The notes: a model not told the origin generated them from the sequence alone. Numbered from the stretch's first letter, positions 1-13,636 are shown. The stretch: 64,000 bases of DNA from Mucilaginibacter auburnensis (GCF_002797815.1 NZ_PGFJ01000001.1:1302001-1366000); one strand, 5' to 3'. A program made the numbers and translations.

Positions 1-21
1 AGTTCGAACTCAAAACATTTA

Positions 22-1544
<1,523 letters not shown>

Positions 1545-1700
1545 GGAGCAATACCCACCCTCGATCTGTTCTACTAACAGCATCAATAAAGAGCAGGAGT
1601 GCTCGATACATGATTATCTTTTAAATAATAAAACAAAAAGAAAACCCAAAAGATGAAGCCATCAGTGGCGGTAACATCTGAGAGGCAGGATTGTAAGAGA

Positions 1701-1735
1701 TTACGATTTGCGATTACGAAAATCCGAAATCGTGA
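1701..1735. repeat. Word-type inverted repeat in 16S-tRNA spacer
   Basis: Arm 1701-1715 pairs with arm 1721-1735 (13 of 15 positions) across a 5-nt loop. The unit word resembles ATTACGATTTGCGATT. It sits in the transcribed spacer between 16S and tRNA-Ile, so it should fold in the precursor RNA. It belongs to the same style of element as the other word-built palindromes in this window. Confidence 0.6.
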
Positions 1736-1756
1736 GTCCGACATCCTAAAACAAGA

Positions 1757-1831
1757 AGTCCTGTAGCTCAGCTTGGTTAGAGCACTACACTGATAATGTA
1801 GGGGTCAGCAGTTCAAATCTGCTCGGGACTA
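1757..1831 (+). tRNA. tRNA-Ile (GAT)
   Basis: Cloverleaf visible: acceptor stem 1757-1763 pairs with 1824-1830, anticodon stem 1785-1789 pairs with 1797-1801, anticodon GAT at 1792-1794, T-loop GTTCAAATC at 1811-1819. The 3' CCA is not encoded. It is the first of the two tRNAs in the 16S-23S spacer, the standard Ile-Ala arrangement, and is co-transcribed with the rRNAs. Confidence 0.97.
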
Positions 1832-1867
1832 CGAAGGTGAGTGAAACATATCACAGATTCATTAATT

Positions 1868-1944
1868 GGGGGATTAGCTCAGCTGGCTAGAGCACCTGCC
1901 TTGCACGCAGGGGGTCAACGGTTCGAATCCGTTATTCTCCACCA
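1868..1944 (+). tRNA. tRNA-Ala (TGC)
   Basis: Acceptor stem 1868-1874 pairs with 1934-1940, with two G-U pairs. The anticodon arm reads CCTGC-CTTGCAC-GCAGG, giving anticodon TGC. The T-loop is GTTCGAATC. Here the ACCA end (1941-1944) is encoded, unlike the neighbouring tRNA-Ile. It is the second spacer tRNA of the rRNA operon. Confidence 0.97.
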
Positions 1945-2000
1945 AGTATAGCGAAAGTATATTATATATATGATTAGGTTTACGAACGTTCTTTGACATA

Positions 2001-2037
2001 TTGGAAGAAGTAATTGAAAAACGAGAAAACAACAGTA
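2001..2037 (+). other. 5' arm of the pre-23S processing stem
   Basis: This 37-nt segment is nearly perfectly complementary to 5105-5142, just beyond the 23S gene. The core GAGAAAACAACAGTA (2023-2037) pairs without a mismatch with TACTGTTGTTTTCTC (5105-5119), and the outer part TTGGAAGAAGTAATTG pairs with only two differences. Such long-range stems closing over 23S are the classic substrate of RNase III. A boxA-like GTTCTTTGACA sits just upstream at 1988-1998. Confidence 0.85.
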
Positions 2038-2052
2038 GGGACGTTGTTAAGA

Positions 2053-2127
2053 AGTTAGTCAATAGTCAACAGTTATTAGCAATAATGACTAGTGACGAAT
2101 GACCAATGACTTAATGACTGACTAACT
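2053..2127. repeat. Word-type inverted repeat before 23S
   Basis: Tandem variants of AGTCAATAGTCA on the left and AATGACTAGTGACGAATGACC on the right form an imperfect palindrome. The outer 9 bp (AGTTAGTCA at 2053-2061 and TGACTAACT at 2119-2127) are perfect. It lies between the processing-stem arm and the 23S start. The same words recur in the tsaB-yidD junction at 15791-15871. Confidence 0.65.
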
Positions 2128-2167
2128 AATAAAAGCATACATACCGGCGCAAAAGGCGGTATAGTAG

Positions 2168-5040
<2,873 letters not shown>

Positions 5041-5104
5041 CGGTTGGAATATAGGGGTGCAGAGCAATCTGCACCCTGACAACACAACACAGATAGTAAA
5101 TTAA

Positions 5105-5142
5105 TACTGTTGTTTTCTCTACAATTCAATCACTTCTTTCAA
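5105..5142 (+). other. 3' arm of the pre-23S processing stem
   Basis: Reverse complement of 2001-2037 with a handful of differences, so the nascent transcript should close a stem of about 37 bp around the 23S rRNA. It starts some 65 nt past the mature 23S end. Confidence 0.85.
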
Positions 5143-5153
5143 TCATTGTCTTA

Positions 5154-5277
5154 GATATGAGACGTGAGATATGAGATATGAGACGTTAGTCTGTATCGCA
5201 CAATCTCTTCTTACATCTATAAAATATTGATTTGTTATTGAAATGAGTCTCAAATCTTATATCTCAATACTCAGATC
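5154..5277. repeat. Word-type inverted repeat in 23S-5S spacer
   Basis: Arm 5154-5184 (repeats of GAGATATGAGATATGAGAC type) matches the reverse complement of 5247-5277 at 25 of 31 positions, with a loop of about 60 nt. It fills most of the 23S-5S spacer. It has the same build as the other word palindromes but uses a different word. Confidence 0.65.
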
Positions 5278-5289
5278 TGAAAACCTTCA

Positions 5290-5394
<105 letters not shown>

Positions 5395-5404
5395 AAATTT
5401 TACT

Positions 5405-5446
5405 CAGAAACCCTTTCATCTAACCATGAAGGGGTTTTCTGTTTTT
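5405..5446 (+). terminator. rRNA operon terminator
   Basis: CAGAAACCCTTTCAT (5405-5420 region) pairs with ATGAAGGGGTTTTCTG (5427-5442) around a short loop, followed by TTTTT. It lies 10 nt after 5S and is a standard rho-independent terminator closing the operon. Confidence 0.85.
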
Positions 5447-6061
5447 ATAACCTTCCCTTCTATAACCTCAATTGGTGGGCATATTACCCCTATACAATTT
5501 AAAGTCCTGCCATAACAAGCGTTAGTTATCATGCCAATCCTACTAGTCTTACTGAGAACCTTAAATCTTTGATTTCATGCCCTCATCCGTCGATTAAAGC
5601 AATTTTTGAACGTGATAGTTGTTGAATTTACCCCTAAAGGCTGGTATGTACTGGAATGGCACTTATTGAGCAGCTCGTATTCGTAACGGCAGTTAGTCTA
5701 CTTGCAATTAAAGTCTAAGCGAAGTATGACCATCTGTATTTCAATACTATGTAATTAGACTATTTGAATTAAACGCTTAAGCGGCGGCGTATAATCCATT
5801 AAAAATTTCAAACCTTTATACGAGTGTTTGGAACAAACCCTTTGTTGTAATTTGGTTAAAGCCCTAGCCTTTTGCCAAAATTCCGTTGGTGGAAACCAAG
5901 AGCAATTACAACTATTTCATTAATATATGCCATATAATCGTTCAATTACGGGACTGATTGACAGATATAGAGTAGCGTCTTAACCAAATTCAGTCTTCCG
6001 AATACTTATGAATTGCAGTGCGATATAAACACTGAAGTAATTAAAGTGCTGAGCAATCTGC
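5447..6061. other. 615-bp gap with no recognisable gene
   Basis: AT-rich stretch between the rRNA terminator and the PepSY gene. No reading frame of useful length is seen on either strand, and there is no tRNA or strong hairpin. On the minus strand around 5800-5990 some short open segments faintly recall the end of a transposase, but frames are broken and I could not support it. It may be decayed sequence downstream of a multicopy rRNA locus. Confidence 0.5.
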
Positions 6062-7237
6062 TTAGTTTGCTAATACCATCCTTTTAGTATCGGTTGAAGG
6101 TGTACGGGTAGCTTTATCGTGCTTTTTCTTCCCTCTTCCCCACCATATAACGAAACCGGTTACTGGCATACTTGCAGCTAATAAACTGGCAAAAAATGCA
6201 ATTACCTTTCCTGGCAGGCCTGCAATGGCACCAACATGTATATCATAATTCATACGCGTCAACTTATCGGCTGCGCCGGCTTTGTTTAATTTACCATAGA
6301 TGTGTTTGACAGGTATTTCCGTTAAAGTATATTGGTCAAAATAAAGATAATCAGTTTTCCAATAAGTATAAGTGTCAGGGTTTATAGCCACCTCAATAGA
6401 TGCTTTGCTATTCTCAGGTATATGAACATCTATGCTGCCGATAAAGCCCGGCAATTGCGCCCGCATTTTGTACCATATTTTATCTACATTATTATGTTTG
6501 GTTATTTTGGTTGTATCTGATTTAGGTTCATAAAACGCGACTTGTTGCTTGCCTCCTGAGCTCACCCAATATACAGATTGAGCAAACCATTGAAAACCCC
6601 ATACCAGTCCGGTAAAGGCAATAAAGATGATAACCCAAGCCATATAAAAACCGAGTACGTTATGCAAATCGTAATTTACCCGGCGCCATTTAGCGTTTAG
6701 TTTTAAGGTGAAGCGTTGCTTAGCTGCTGCTTTACTGCGTGGCCACCACAAAATAAGCCCGCTTACCAGCATCAGTACAAAAACAAGAGTTGCGGACGCT
6801 ACAATTGGCTGACCAATTGCTGGAGGTAGCCACAGGTAGTAATGGCCCATGGTTACAATTCTAAAAAAGTCGGCATCCATGTCCTTCACTTTTAAAACCT
6901 CACCGCTATAGGGGTTTAAATATACAATCCAGTAGTATTCCGGATCGGCATTATAATAAACAGCTTGTGTAGCTTTTCCAGGTTGGTAGGATATACTGTG
7001 AGGGTTGTGTTTGTTAGGGAGCGCTTTATTAGCAACATTCTTTAATACGGATGGTGGAAGCAACGCCTTATTTTCCACCTGAACAAAGCGGTAAGGTTGG
7101 GTTGCATCGCTGATCTCACGCTCGAAAGCTAAAATACAGCCGGTTATCCCTAAAAAGCAAACAATAAGTCCGCTTGCCAAACCGAACCATAAATGTAAAC
7201 GTCCAACCCAATATTTAAAATTTCGCTTCTTTGCCAT
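6062..7237 (-). CDS. PepSY-associated TM helix protein (iron-regulated membrane protein type)
   Basis: 391-aa inner-membrane protein. An N-terminal HLWFGLASG motif leads into TM1 (about residues 17-36). Further membrane segments lie near 145-165, 195-220 and 350-372, with the periplasmic PepSY-type segments between them. The C-terminal tail is basic. Members of this family (PiuB/PepSY_TM) sit next to siderophore receptors or act as ferric reductases in several bacteria; the exact reaction here is unknown. The gene stands alone. A perfect 9-3-9 palindrome at 7271-7291, 34 nt upstream of the start, could be an operator, which would fit metal regulation. The family is secure; the iron role is inferred. 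Confidence 0.85.
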   Translation of the reverse strand: MAKKRNFKYWVGRLHLWFGLASGLIVCFLGITGCILAFEREISDATQPYRFVQVENKALLPPSVLKNVANKALPNKHNPHSISYQPGKATQAVYYNADPEYYWIVYLNPYSGEVLKVKDMDADFFRIVTMGHYYLWLPPAIGQPIVASATLVFVLMLVSGLILWWPRSKAAAKQRFTLKLNAKWRRVNYDLHNVLGFYMAWVIIFIAFTGLVWGFQWFAQSVYWVSSGGKQQVAFYEPKSDTTKITKHNNVDKIWYKMRAQLPGFIGSIDVHIPENSKASIEVAINPDTYTYWKTDYLYFDQYTLTEIPVKHIYGKLNKAGAADKLTRMNYDIHVGAIAGLPGKVIAFFASLLAASMPVTGFVIWWGRGKKKHDKATRTPSTDTKRMVLAN

Positions 7238-7270
7238 CCGTAGAAGTAAAGATGCAAATAATAGTTGGAC

Positions 7271-7291
7271 TATTAAGAATCTTTCTTAATA
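7271..7291. promoter_or_regulatory. Perfect 21-bp palindrome upstream of PepSY gene (candidate operator)
   Basis: TATTAAGAA (7271-7279), spacer TCT, TTCTTAATA (7283-7291) is a perfect 9-3-9 inverted repeat. It sits in the 74-nt gap between the phosphoesterase stop and the PepSY start. It is AT-rich and lacks a T-run, so a terminator is less likely than a dimeric regulator site (for example a Fur-family protein). The regulator is inferred only. Confidence 0.45.
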
Positions 7292-7311
7292 AGCTTCCGC
7301 CGAACTTAACT

Positions 7312-8235
7312 TTACAATTTAACCCGGAACGTCGTTCCATCTGTAAATGCTGAAAAATCTTTAGTCATCTGTCTTGAAAGCACATTTAGTTGAGTTCCGT
7401 CACGCCTAACCTCCAGATAGTGAAATAGCGGTTTATACCCAGCGGCTACATCGTTCATTACATCGTTGTTTTCTTTCACACCTTGATGAAGTCCGCCTCC
7501 GCCGCCAATTACCACAAAGTTTTTTCCCTGCATCTTAAATTGCTCGTAATTATGGGAATGTCCGGATATAAACAGGATGCATTTACGGGATGTTATAAAT
7601 GGCGCTACAAAATTTTGTTGAACAGACAGCGATGGCTTCACAACCCTACTATTGGTATACGGTGAATGATGGCACCCCACAATTATCATTTTTATAGATG
7701 GGTCGGTATCTAATTTTTTCAGTTTGGCTTTGTACCACTCGTTTTGTTTAGCTGTATCGGCGCTACTCATGGCGCTAAAATTTGAGTTGAGTAGCAATAC
7801 CGCAACCGAATCAATAACCACAGAAAACCCGGTTGGCTCATAGTCGGGAAACCTTTTTTTAAACTTGAGCATCCCTTGTTTAGCGTTGAACATAACATCA
7901 TGGTTACCCAACGTAGCATATACAGGTATCGAATCTTTAACAGACTGACCAATGTACTTATCCATGTTTTTCCAGGCTTTTTCTTTCTTACCAGATGAAA
8001 CCACGTCTCCCATAATAAATAAGGCCGAGGGCTTACGTTCGCTAACATCTTTAAACAGCGCCTGCGTAGCCTCCAGATTATGATCGGCTTTAAGGAATAA
8101 TTTTTCAACCCATTGCGGCTCCTGAGTATCGCTTGCAAATGCTAAGACAGGAGTTTTTTGCTGTGAAAATCCTTTAAAGTAGCAACAAACTGTCAGTAAA
8201 TATATTAAACCTAAACAGACACTTTTTTTAATCAT
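7312..8235 (-). CDS. Secreted metallophosphoesterase (calcineurin-like)
   Basis: 307 aa from the chosen ATG. The start at 8235 (MIKKSVCLGL) gives a clean signal peptide ending near FSQQ; the upstream start at 8274 adds 13 residues and spoils it. Metal-ligand motifs of the calcineurin-like family follow in order: ASDTQ, MGDVV, LGNHDV, GCHHSPY and SGHSHNYEQ. Purple-acid-phosphatase-like enzymes of this form hydrolyse phosphomonoesters or diesters in the periplasm. The substrate is unknown. It is followed by the PepSY gene on the same strand, but a 74-nt gap with a palindrome separates them, so co-transcription is uncertain. Confidence 0.85.
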   Translation of the reverse strand: MIKKSVCLGLIYLLTVCCYFKGFSQQKTPVLAFASDTQEPQWVEKLFLKADHNLEATQALFKDVSERKPSALFIMGDVVSSGKKEKAWKNMDKYIGQSVKDSIPVYATLGNHDVMFNAKQGMLKFKKRFPDYEPTGFSVVIDSVAVLLLNSNFSAMSSADTAKQNEWYKAKLKKLDTDPSIKMIIVGCHHSPYTNSRVVKPSLSVQQNFVAPFITSRKCILFISGHSHNYEQFKMQGKNFVVIGGGGGLHQGVKENNDVMNDVAAGYKPLFHYLEVRRDGTQLNVLSRQMTKDFSAFTDGTTFRVKL

Positions 8236-8356
8236 AAAAGTTAAACGTGTAATAAAAACATTAATTGCAAACACTCATCCGGAAGCTAATAAACTACTTT
8301 TTTATCAGCATAAACAAAAAGTATTGTTAACTGTTGTTTAAAACATTGTTACCCCT

Positions 8357-8701
8357 ATGAAAAAGTATTTACCTGTTTGGATGCTTATGGCGTCCGTTTT
8401 AATTATTGCCGAAACCGCCGGTTGTAAAAAGAGTGAAAAAGTGCATGCGCATAACGCCATAATTTTGAGTGGGAGTAATGCAGCCGTTAATACCTGCGGT
8501 TGGGTTATACAAGTAACTGATCACGACACTGAAACAAGCCCTCATAATAGCCTTAAGCCGGTAAACCTCGATCCTCAATTTCAGAATGATAGCATGCAGG
8601 TCAAGATAACTTACACCATTCCGGATATGCCTGTGGTCAAATGCGGATCAGATGCCGGCTACACACAAATAAGCATCCTGAATTTAAGCCACCTGGATTG
8701 A
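8357..8701 (+). CDS. Small lipoprotein, first of a tandem pair
   Basis: 114 aa. Hydrophobic signal of about 22 residues ending AETAGC-KKS, so a lipoprotein with Cys23. I do not recognise the family. The mature part shares a pattern with the next gene: a CGW-(V/L)-I-x-V core, then an NL segment, then an ITY/LTY strand and a late (K/F)VxCG motif. Two conserved mature cysteines suggest a small disulfide-linked beta domain on the outside of a membrane. It is transcribed divergently from the phosphoesterase. No function can be assigned. Confidence 0.7.
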   Translation: MKKYLPVWMLMASVLIIAETAGCKKSEKVHAHNAIILSGSNAAVNTCGWVIQVTDHDTETSPHNSLKPVNLDPQFQNDSMQVKITYTIPDMPVVKCGSDAGYTQISILNLSHLD

Positions 8702-8765
8702 CAAACAAGTTTATTTTGTTGTAGCGGTTTATGTTTTGCCTGCGTTTAATAGCTAAAACATTATC

Positions 8766-9080
8766 ATGAAAAACTTAACCGTTAAACTTTTTCTGTTGCC
8801 GCTATTTACTTTGGTTGTGACCTTTACCGCGTGTAAAAAGGATAGTGGATTAATAGCAAACGAGGCAAAAATTATAGACAGCGGGCCGGTAGCAGCTGAT
8901 GGTTGTGGATGGCTGATAAGGGTTGGTGATGTAAATTACAGTCCTACCAATCTGGACAATAAGTATAAGGAAACCGAGCTTACGGTTATTTTGACCTACA
9001 GGGTGTTATCTTCAAAATTTGTATGCGGCTGGGGTAATAAGATAGATGAAATAGAAATAGTGAGCATTCGCAGGAAATAG
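8766..9080 (+). CDS. Small lipoprotein, second of a tandem pair
   Basis: 104 aa, lipoprotein signal ending VTFTAC-KK (Cys23). It is a diverged paralogue of the gene 64 nt upstream: both keep CGW followed by a short strand, an NLD/NLx segment, an L/I-TY strand and a second Cys-Gly. The pair likely arose by tandem duplication and may be co-transcribed. It ends 3 nt before the stop of convergent priA, with no room for a normal terminator between them. Function unknown. Confidence 0.7.
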   Translation: MKNLTVKLFLLPLFTLVVTFTACKKDSGLIANEAKIIDSGPVAADGCGWLIRVGDVNYSPTNLDNKYKETELTVILTYRVLSSKFVCGWGNKIDEIEIVSIRRK

Positions 9081-9082
9081 AT

Positions 9083-11569
9083 CTAATACGGATCTACATC
9101 GGGCTGAATGATACTGCCTTTACTGAGCTTGGTGGTTTGAAATTGCGTTATAACATCGCGAATTGTGGTTTTTACTTTATTAACTGAAACACCATCCTTT
9201 TCAAACTTCAGCATAATAGATTTGATGTAGTAATTGCGTATACGACTTACTAAAGGCGTTTCAGGGCCTATCACGCGTTCACCAAAGTGCTTACGCAATT
9301 CTGCTGCTAAGTAGGCGGCCTGGTTGTAAAGTATCTCGGGGTCTTTATGTTTAATGTCGAGGTTAATCACCCTAAAAAAAGGCGGGTAACTGAAATTTTT
9401 TCTCTCCTCCATTTCGGTGAAATAAAGATCACGATAGTTATTTTCTATTACCTGTTTTATAACGCGATGGTTTACATCATAGGTTTGAATAACCACCTTT
9501 CCCTGTTTGCCCCTGCGGCCGGCCCTGCCGCTTACCTGCGCCAATAGTTGAAAGCTTCGTTCATTAGCGCGATAATCAGGGAATTTGAGCATGCTGTCGG
9601 CATTGATAATGCCAATAACGGTAACATCTGCAAAATCCAGCCCCTTAGCCACCATTTGGGTACCCACCAAAACATCTATCTTTTTTTCTTCCAGATCATT
9701 AAGTATGGTTTGCAGTGAGTTACGCGAACGCGTAGTATCCAGGTCCATCCGTGCAATGCGCGCAGATGGCAGGAGCAGGGATAATTCATCCTCTATCTTT
9801 TCGGTGCCAAAGCCTTTATATTCCAAATGTGTTGAACCGCATGCCGGGCAAATTGTCGGACTATCTTCTTTGTACCCGCAGTAATGGCAATGCAGTTTGC
9901 CACTATGTTTATGGAACGTAAGGCTTACATCGCAATTAATGCATTTTGGGGTATAGGCGCAAACCTTACAAAGCAACAGCGGGGCATATCCACGCCTGTT
10001 TTGAAATAGTATCACCTGCTCTTTATTGGCCAGGGCTTGCTGAACGTCCAGCATTAAAACACTGGTGAAATGCGATTGTATGGTTTTCTTTTTGGTTTCT
10101 TCAGCAATGCTTATCACTTCAATTAACGGCAGCTCAGTACCGCCAAACCGTTCTGTCATTTCTGCGAGACCATACTTATGCGAACGCGCATTATAATAAG
10201 TCTCGAATGCAGGGGTGGCAGACCCTAATAAAACCTTGCCGTTATGTTTGTTAGCCAAAAAAATGGCGGCATCCCGGGCATTATAGCGTGGTGCCGGATC
10301 AAACTGCTTATAAGATACTTCATGCTCCTCATCAATTATGATAAGGCCTAACTCCTGAAAAGGCAGGAAGACTGCTGATCTCGCCCCTAAAACCACGCGA
10401 TATTCTCCATTGAGAACTTTTTGCCAAACTTCAACCCGTTCATTGTCATTAAAGCGCGAGTGGTATACACCTATGCTTGTGCCAAAGTACTGACGAAGCC
10501 GCTCAATAACGTGTGTGGTTAAAGCAATTTCGGGCAACAGGTATAGCACCTGCTTACCTGCGGCTAACGCTTCTTCCATTAAGCGGATGTAAACCTGCGT
10601 TTTGCCGGAGGAGGTAACACCGTGCAGTAACACTACATCCTTTTGTTCAAATTGTTGCCTGATGCTGTTAAGCGCTTCCTGCTGTTGCGCACTTAATTCA
10701 AAAATGTCAAACAGGCCTTCGTCTTCAATATGTAGCCTGCTTACATTTTTCTCCTTAGCAATAAAAACTTCCTTTTCAATTAATGAATTAATACTGGACG
10801 AACCTGCACCACTCTCTTCAATCAGTTCGTTTTTTGAAACAGCTTTTTGATGGCGGGAAAGTTTCATGTAGGCCAACACCGCATCAGCCTGTTTAGGTGC
10901 CCGCTTTTCCAGTAAGCCAAACAATTCTTTTAACTGATCCTGATTTTGATATACGGGATTGAGCGTTAAAAAAGTGCGCATGCGTGGCTTATAACGCTCG
11001 CTTACCTCTTCAGATATATTGATGATGCTTTTTTCAAACAGTAATTTCAATATCGGCATTACCGTTTTTTGCCCCAGTAGTTTAGCAATGTCGCTAACAG
11101 TAAGCTCGGGTTGCAGATCGAGCGCCTCAACTATTAAAAACTCCCTGTCGTTTAACCCCGACTTATCAGCCAGGAATTCGCGGTTAAGTGTTATTTTGGT
11201 TTCGCTGGCCAGCTTTAGTGCTGTGGGAAGCGCCGCATTCATTACTTCGCCATCATTACACATGTAATACTCTGCCATCCATTTCCAAAACTGAAGCTGG
11301 GTTTGGGTAACAACCGGCCGGTCATCTAAAACTTCAAGTATGTATTTGGCTTCGTATTTTTCGGGAGGGGTTTCGGTTATTTTATCAATAATAGCCGTGT
11401 ATAACTTGCTTTTACCAAACTGTACTACAACACGCTTACCTACCTCAACCGCTCCGTTCATTTCAAACGGCACACGGTAGGTGTAATTTTTGGCAATAGC
11501 CAAAGGTAGTATTACCTCAACAAAAAAGGTTTTACGGCCATGGTGTGCAGCTTCGGCAAATTCAAGCAT
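9083..11569 (-). CDS. priA: Primosomal protein N' (replication restart helicase PriA)
   Basis: 828 aa, normal length for Bacteroidota PriA. The N-terminal DNA-binding domain occupies roughly residues 1-110. The helicase follows with Walker A GVTSSGKT (about 318-325) and DEEH (about 417-420). Between the two helicase lobes lies the zinc-binding region, with Cys pairs CKVC, CINC, CHYC and CPAC (about 535-580). The end carries the PriA C-terminal domain. PriA reloads the replisome at collapsed forks. DUF423 lies 1 nt upstream on the same strand, so the two are probably co-transcribed. Confidence 0.97.
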   Translation of the reverse strand: MLEFAEAAHHGRKTFFVEVILPLAIAKNYTYRVPFEMNGAVEVGKRVVVQFGKSKLYTAIIDKITETPPEKYEAKYILEVLDDRPVVTQTQLQFWKWMAEYYMCNDGEVMNAALPTALKLASETKITLNREFLADKSGLNDREFLIVEALDLQPELTVSDIAKLLGQKTVMPILKLLFEKSIINISEEVSERYKPRMRTFLTLNPVYQNQDQLKELFGLLEKRAPKQADAVLAYMKLSRHQKAVSKNELIEESGAGSSSINSLIEKEVFIAKEKNVSRLHIEDEGLFDIFELSAQQQEALNSIRQQFEQKDVVLLHGVTSSGKTQVYIRLMEEALAAGKQVLYLLPEIALTTHVIERLRQYFGTSIGVYHSRFNDNERVEVWQKVLNGEYRVVLGARSAVFLPFQELGLIIIDEEHEVSYKQFDPAPRYNARDAAIFLANKHNGKVLLGSATPAFETYYNARSHKYGLAEMTERFGGTELPLIEVISIAEETKKKTIQSHFTSVLMLDVQQALANKEQVILFQNRRGYAPLLLCKVCAYTPKCINCDVSLTFHKHSGKLHCHYCGYKEDSPTICPACGSTHLEYKGFGTEKIEDELSLLLPSARIARMDLDTTRSRNSLQTILNDLEEKKIDVLVGTQMVAKGLDFADVTVIGIINADSMLKFPDYRANERSFQLLAQVSGRAGRRGKQGKVVIQTYDVNHRVIKQVIENNYRDLYFTEMEERKNFSYPPFFRVINLDIKHKDPEILYNQAAYLAAELRKHFGERVIGPETPLVSRIRNYYIKSIMLKFEKDGVSVNKVKTTIRDVITQFQTTKLSKGSIIQPDVDPY

Positions 11570-11570
11570 A

Positions 11571-11957
11571 TTATTTTTGCTTTAAAGCGGCCATTAACAG
11601 CATTACCCATCCGGCTATAAATAACAATCCGCCTATTGGAGTAATAGGACCTAATACTTTGGCCCAGTTCCAGTTGAGCGCGTAGCGCAAAGAAAGTACG
11701 TATAATGACCCGGAGAAGAATATAATACCAAATGTAAACAAATAGAATGCAGCCGACGCGTAGCCATTATTTTGCTGCCCTAATACAGCCAGAAATAATA
11801 ACGCGAAAACGTGATAAAACTGATATTGTACAGCAGTTTGCCACGTTTGTAATTGCTCTGCAGCTAATATGGCTTTTAAGGCGTGTGCACCAAAGGCCCC
11901 GGCCATAACGGCCACCATGCCAAATATTGATGCGGTTATAACTATTTGCTTATCCAT
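11571..11957 (-). CDS. DUF423 (YgdD-like) small membrane protein
   Basis: 128 aa with four predicted membrane helices. It has the family N-terminus, including GAFGAHALK (about residues 21-29), and the loop LQTWQTAVQYQFYH. The family is widespread and its function is not established. The stop lies 1 nt before the priA start, suggesting an operon. Confidence 0.85.
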   Translation of the reverse strand: MDKQIVITASIFGMVAVMAGAFGAHALKAILAAEQLQTWQTAVQYQFYHVFALLFLAVLGQQNNGYASAAFYLFTFGIIFFSGSLYVLSLRYALNWNWAKVLGPITPIGGLLFIAGWVMLLMAALKQK

Positions 11958-12046
11958 GCTTTTAATAAAAGGCTAAATTAACCAATTGAAAGTATTACTT
12001 GAATGCTATCGGCTAAAAATCATAACTTGCGCTAACCAACAAAAGC

Positions 12047-13636
12047 ATGAGGCGACCCATTATTTTATCGGTATTTCTGTTTGCGGCTATTATACTTTTG
12101 GCTGTTCTATACTTTAATAACTTAAGTACACCGGGTTCACGCACCACCAATGTGTTACGCGCTATTCCTGATAACGCTGCTTTAGTTTTCAGATTTAATA
12201 ACGAAGAAAGCTTTTACGAAATATATAATGGTAACAAACTATTTGCTGCCGTTATTGGTGAAAAAAACCTGAATGCACTGGATAGTTTACGAAAAGAATT
12301 TTTAAATGATAACGCCCTGAGGTCGTTCTTTGATGGACAAGACATATTTCTATCGTTCCATCCTGAAAAGGATAACGGGATAGGGATGCTGTTAAGTACG
12401 TCGGCAGCTAAAAATTTTGACAGCAAAGCTTTTGATAAAATGATTGCTCAAAAGGGCCCGCTTCAGATCAAGGCGGCTAACTATAATAATCAAAAAGGCT
12501 ATGATATCTTCTCGGCCAGGTTAAATAAGCACTTTTACCTGGTAAGTAAAGAGAAAGGAATTTATGCAGGTAGCTTTTCTAAAGAAGTAATAGATGCTTT
12601 TATAGCATATACTCCCCATAAGGATAAAGATAATTTTATACAGCTTCCTCAGCAGCAAACGGCTAATTCGCTGGCCAATTTGTATGTTAATTACGCGCAG
12701 CTCAACCCGTTATTCGATAAATTATTAAAGAATAAGTATAGCGATATTTTTAAATGTTACCGCATGCTGCCGGCGCTTGGCGTGCTTGACCTTAATTTTA
12801 AGAGCGATGCCTTGATGTTTAGCGGATTTACTGAAACCGAGATGAATAAGTCGTCGAGTTTTGTGAGCCTGTTTCTATCTCAGCAGCCGGTTGTGAATGA
12901 ATTGGTCAATATTTTTCCTGCAACAACTGCCTATAGCGTAAACTTTGCTGCTTCTGATGTGAAAAAGTTTGAAACGGATCTGGCCGATTGGCAAAGCAAG
13001 GCAGGATTAAAACATGAGAAAGACTCGTTATTTAAAAAAATAAGTACTGAAACAGGCATAAAACTGGTAACAGAATTCAACAAATCGTTAAGTAATGAAT
13101 TTGGCGTGGTTACTACAAGGTACATGGAAAAGCTGGCCATTATAGCGCTTAACGATGGCTCTGAACTGAGGCCGGCAATGTATAACATCAGTAATATGGA
13201 TGGCGAGGAAATGGGGCAGTTCAAATACAATAAAGTTCCGTTTTTTTTATTGGGCGATGCATTTAGCGTGTTCAACCATCCCTGGTTTATGATAGTTGAC
13301 AATTATCTGGTACTTGCCAATACAAAAAACGAGTTAGTAAGTTATCGCGATACTTATTTCAATAATAAGTTTCAAAGCAAATTGTCGTCATACAACGAGT
13401 TCACTAAGTTAACCACCCAGCGTAGTAACGTGTCTTGGTATATGAATTTTAAGAATAGTCAGTCTGTTTTAAAACGGGATCTAAATGATAATTTTTATAA
13501 GGCATTCAATGAGAACGAACCCGGATGGAAGAATTTTTACGCTGCCTCGTATCAATTATCAGCAGCCGATAAAAACTTTTATAGTGTTTTTTGTTTGAAT
13601 GTTAACCAGCCCGATACCTCTGGTGTAAGCAAATAA
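12047..13636 (+). CDS. Membrane-anchored protein of unknown function (DUF3352-like)
   Basis: 529 aa. One N-terminal transmembrane helix (about residues 5-24) is followed by a large extracytoplasmic region beginning AIPDNAALVFRF, the start typical of DUF3352-like proteins. No catalytic motif is visible. The protein could be an envelope anchor or chaperone; this is a guess. The next gene starts 40 nt downstream on the same strand and also encodes an envelope protein, so the two may work together. The family assignment is tentative. Confidence 0.6.
   Translation: MRRPIILSVFLFAAIILLAVLYFNNLSTPGSRTTNVLRAIPDNAALVFRFNNEESFYEIYNGNKLFAAVIGEKNLNALDSLRKEFLNDNALRSFFDGQDIFLSFHPEKDNGIGMLLSTSAAKNFDSKAFDKMIAQKGPLQIKAANYNNQKGYDIFSARLNKHFYLVSKEKGIYAGSFSKEVIDAFIAYTPHKDKDNFIQLPQQQTANSLANLYVNYAQLNPLFDKLLKNKYSDIFKCYRMLPALGVLDLNFKSDALMFSGFTETEMNKSSSFVSLFLSQQPVVNELVNIFPATTAYSVNFAASDVKKFETDLADWQSKAGLKHEKDSLFKKISTETGIKLVTEFNKSLSNEFGVVTTRYMEKLAIIALNDGSELRPAMYNISNMDGEEMGQFKYNKVPFFLLGDAFSVFNHPWFMIVDNYLVLANTKNELVSYRDTYFNNKFQSKLSSYNEFTKLTTQRSNVSWYMNFKNSQSVLKRDLNDNFYKAFNENEPGWKNFYAASYQLSAADKNFYSVFCLNVNQPDTSGVSK

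Noticed and set aside
5800..5990. Possible decayed transposase on the minus strand
   Set aside because: Short open pieces vaguely recall a transposase C-terminus, but it would need several frameshifts and stops, and no terminal repeats are seen.
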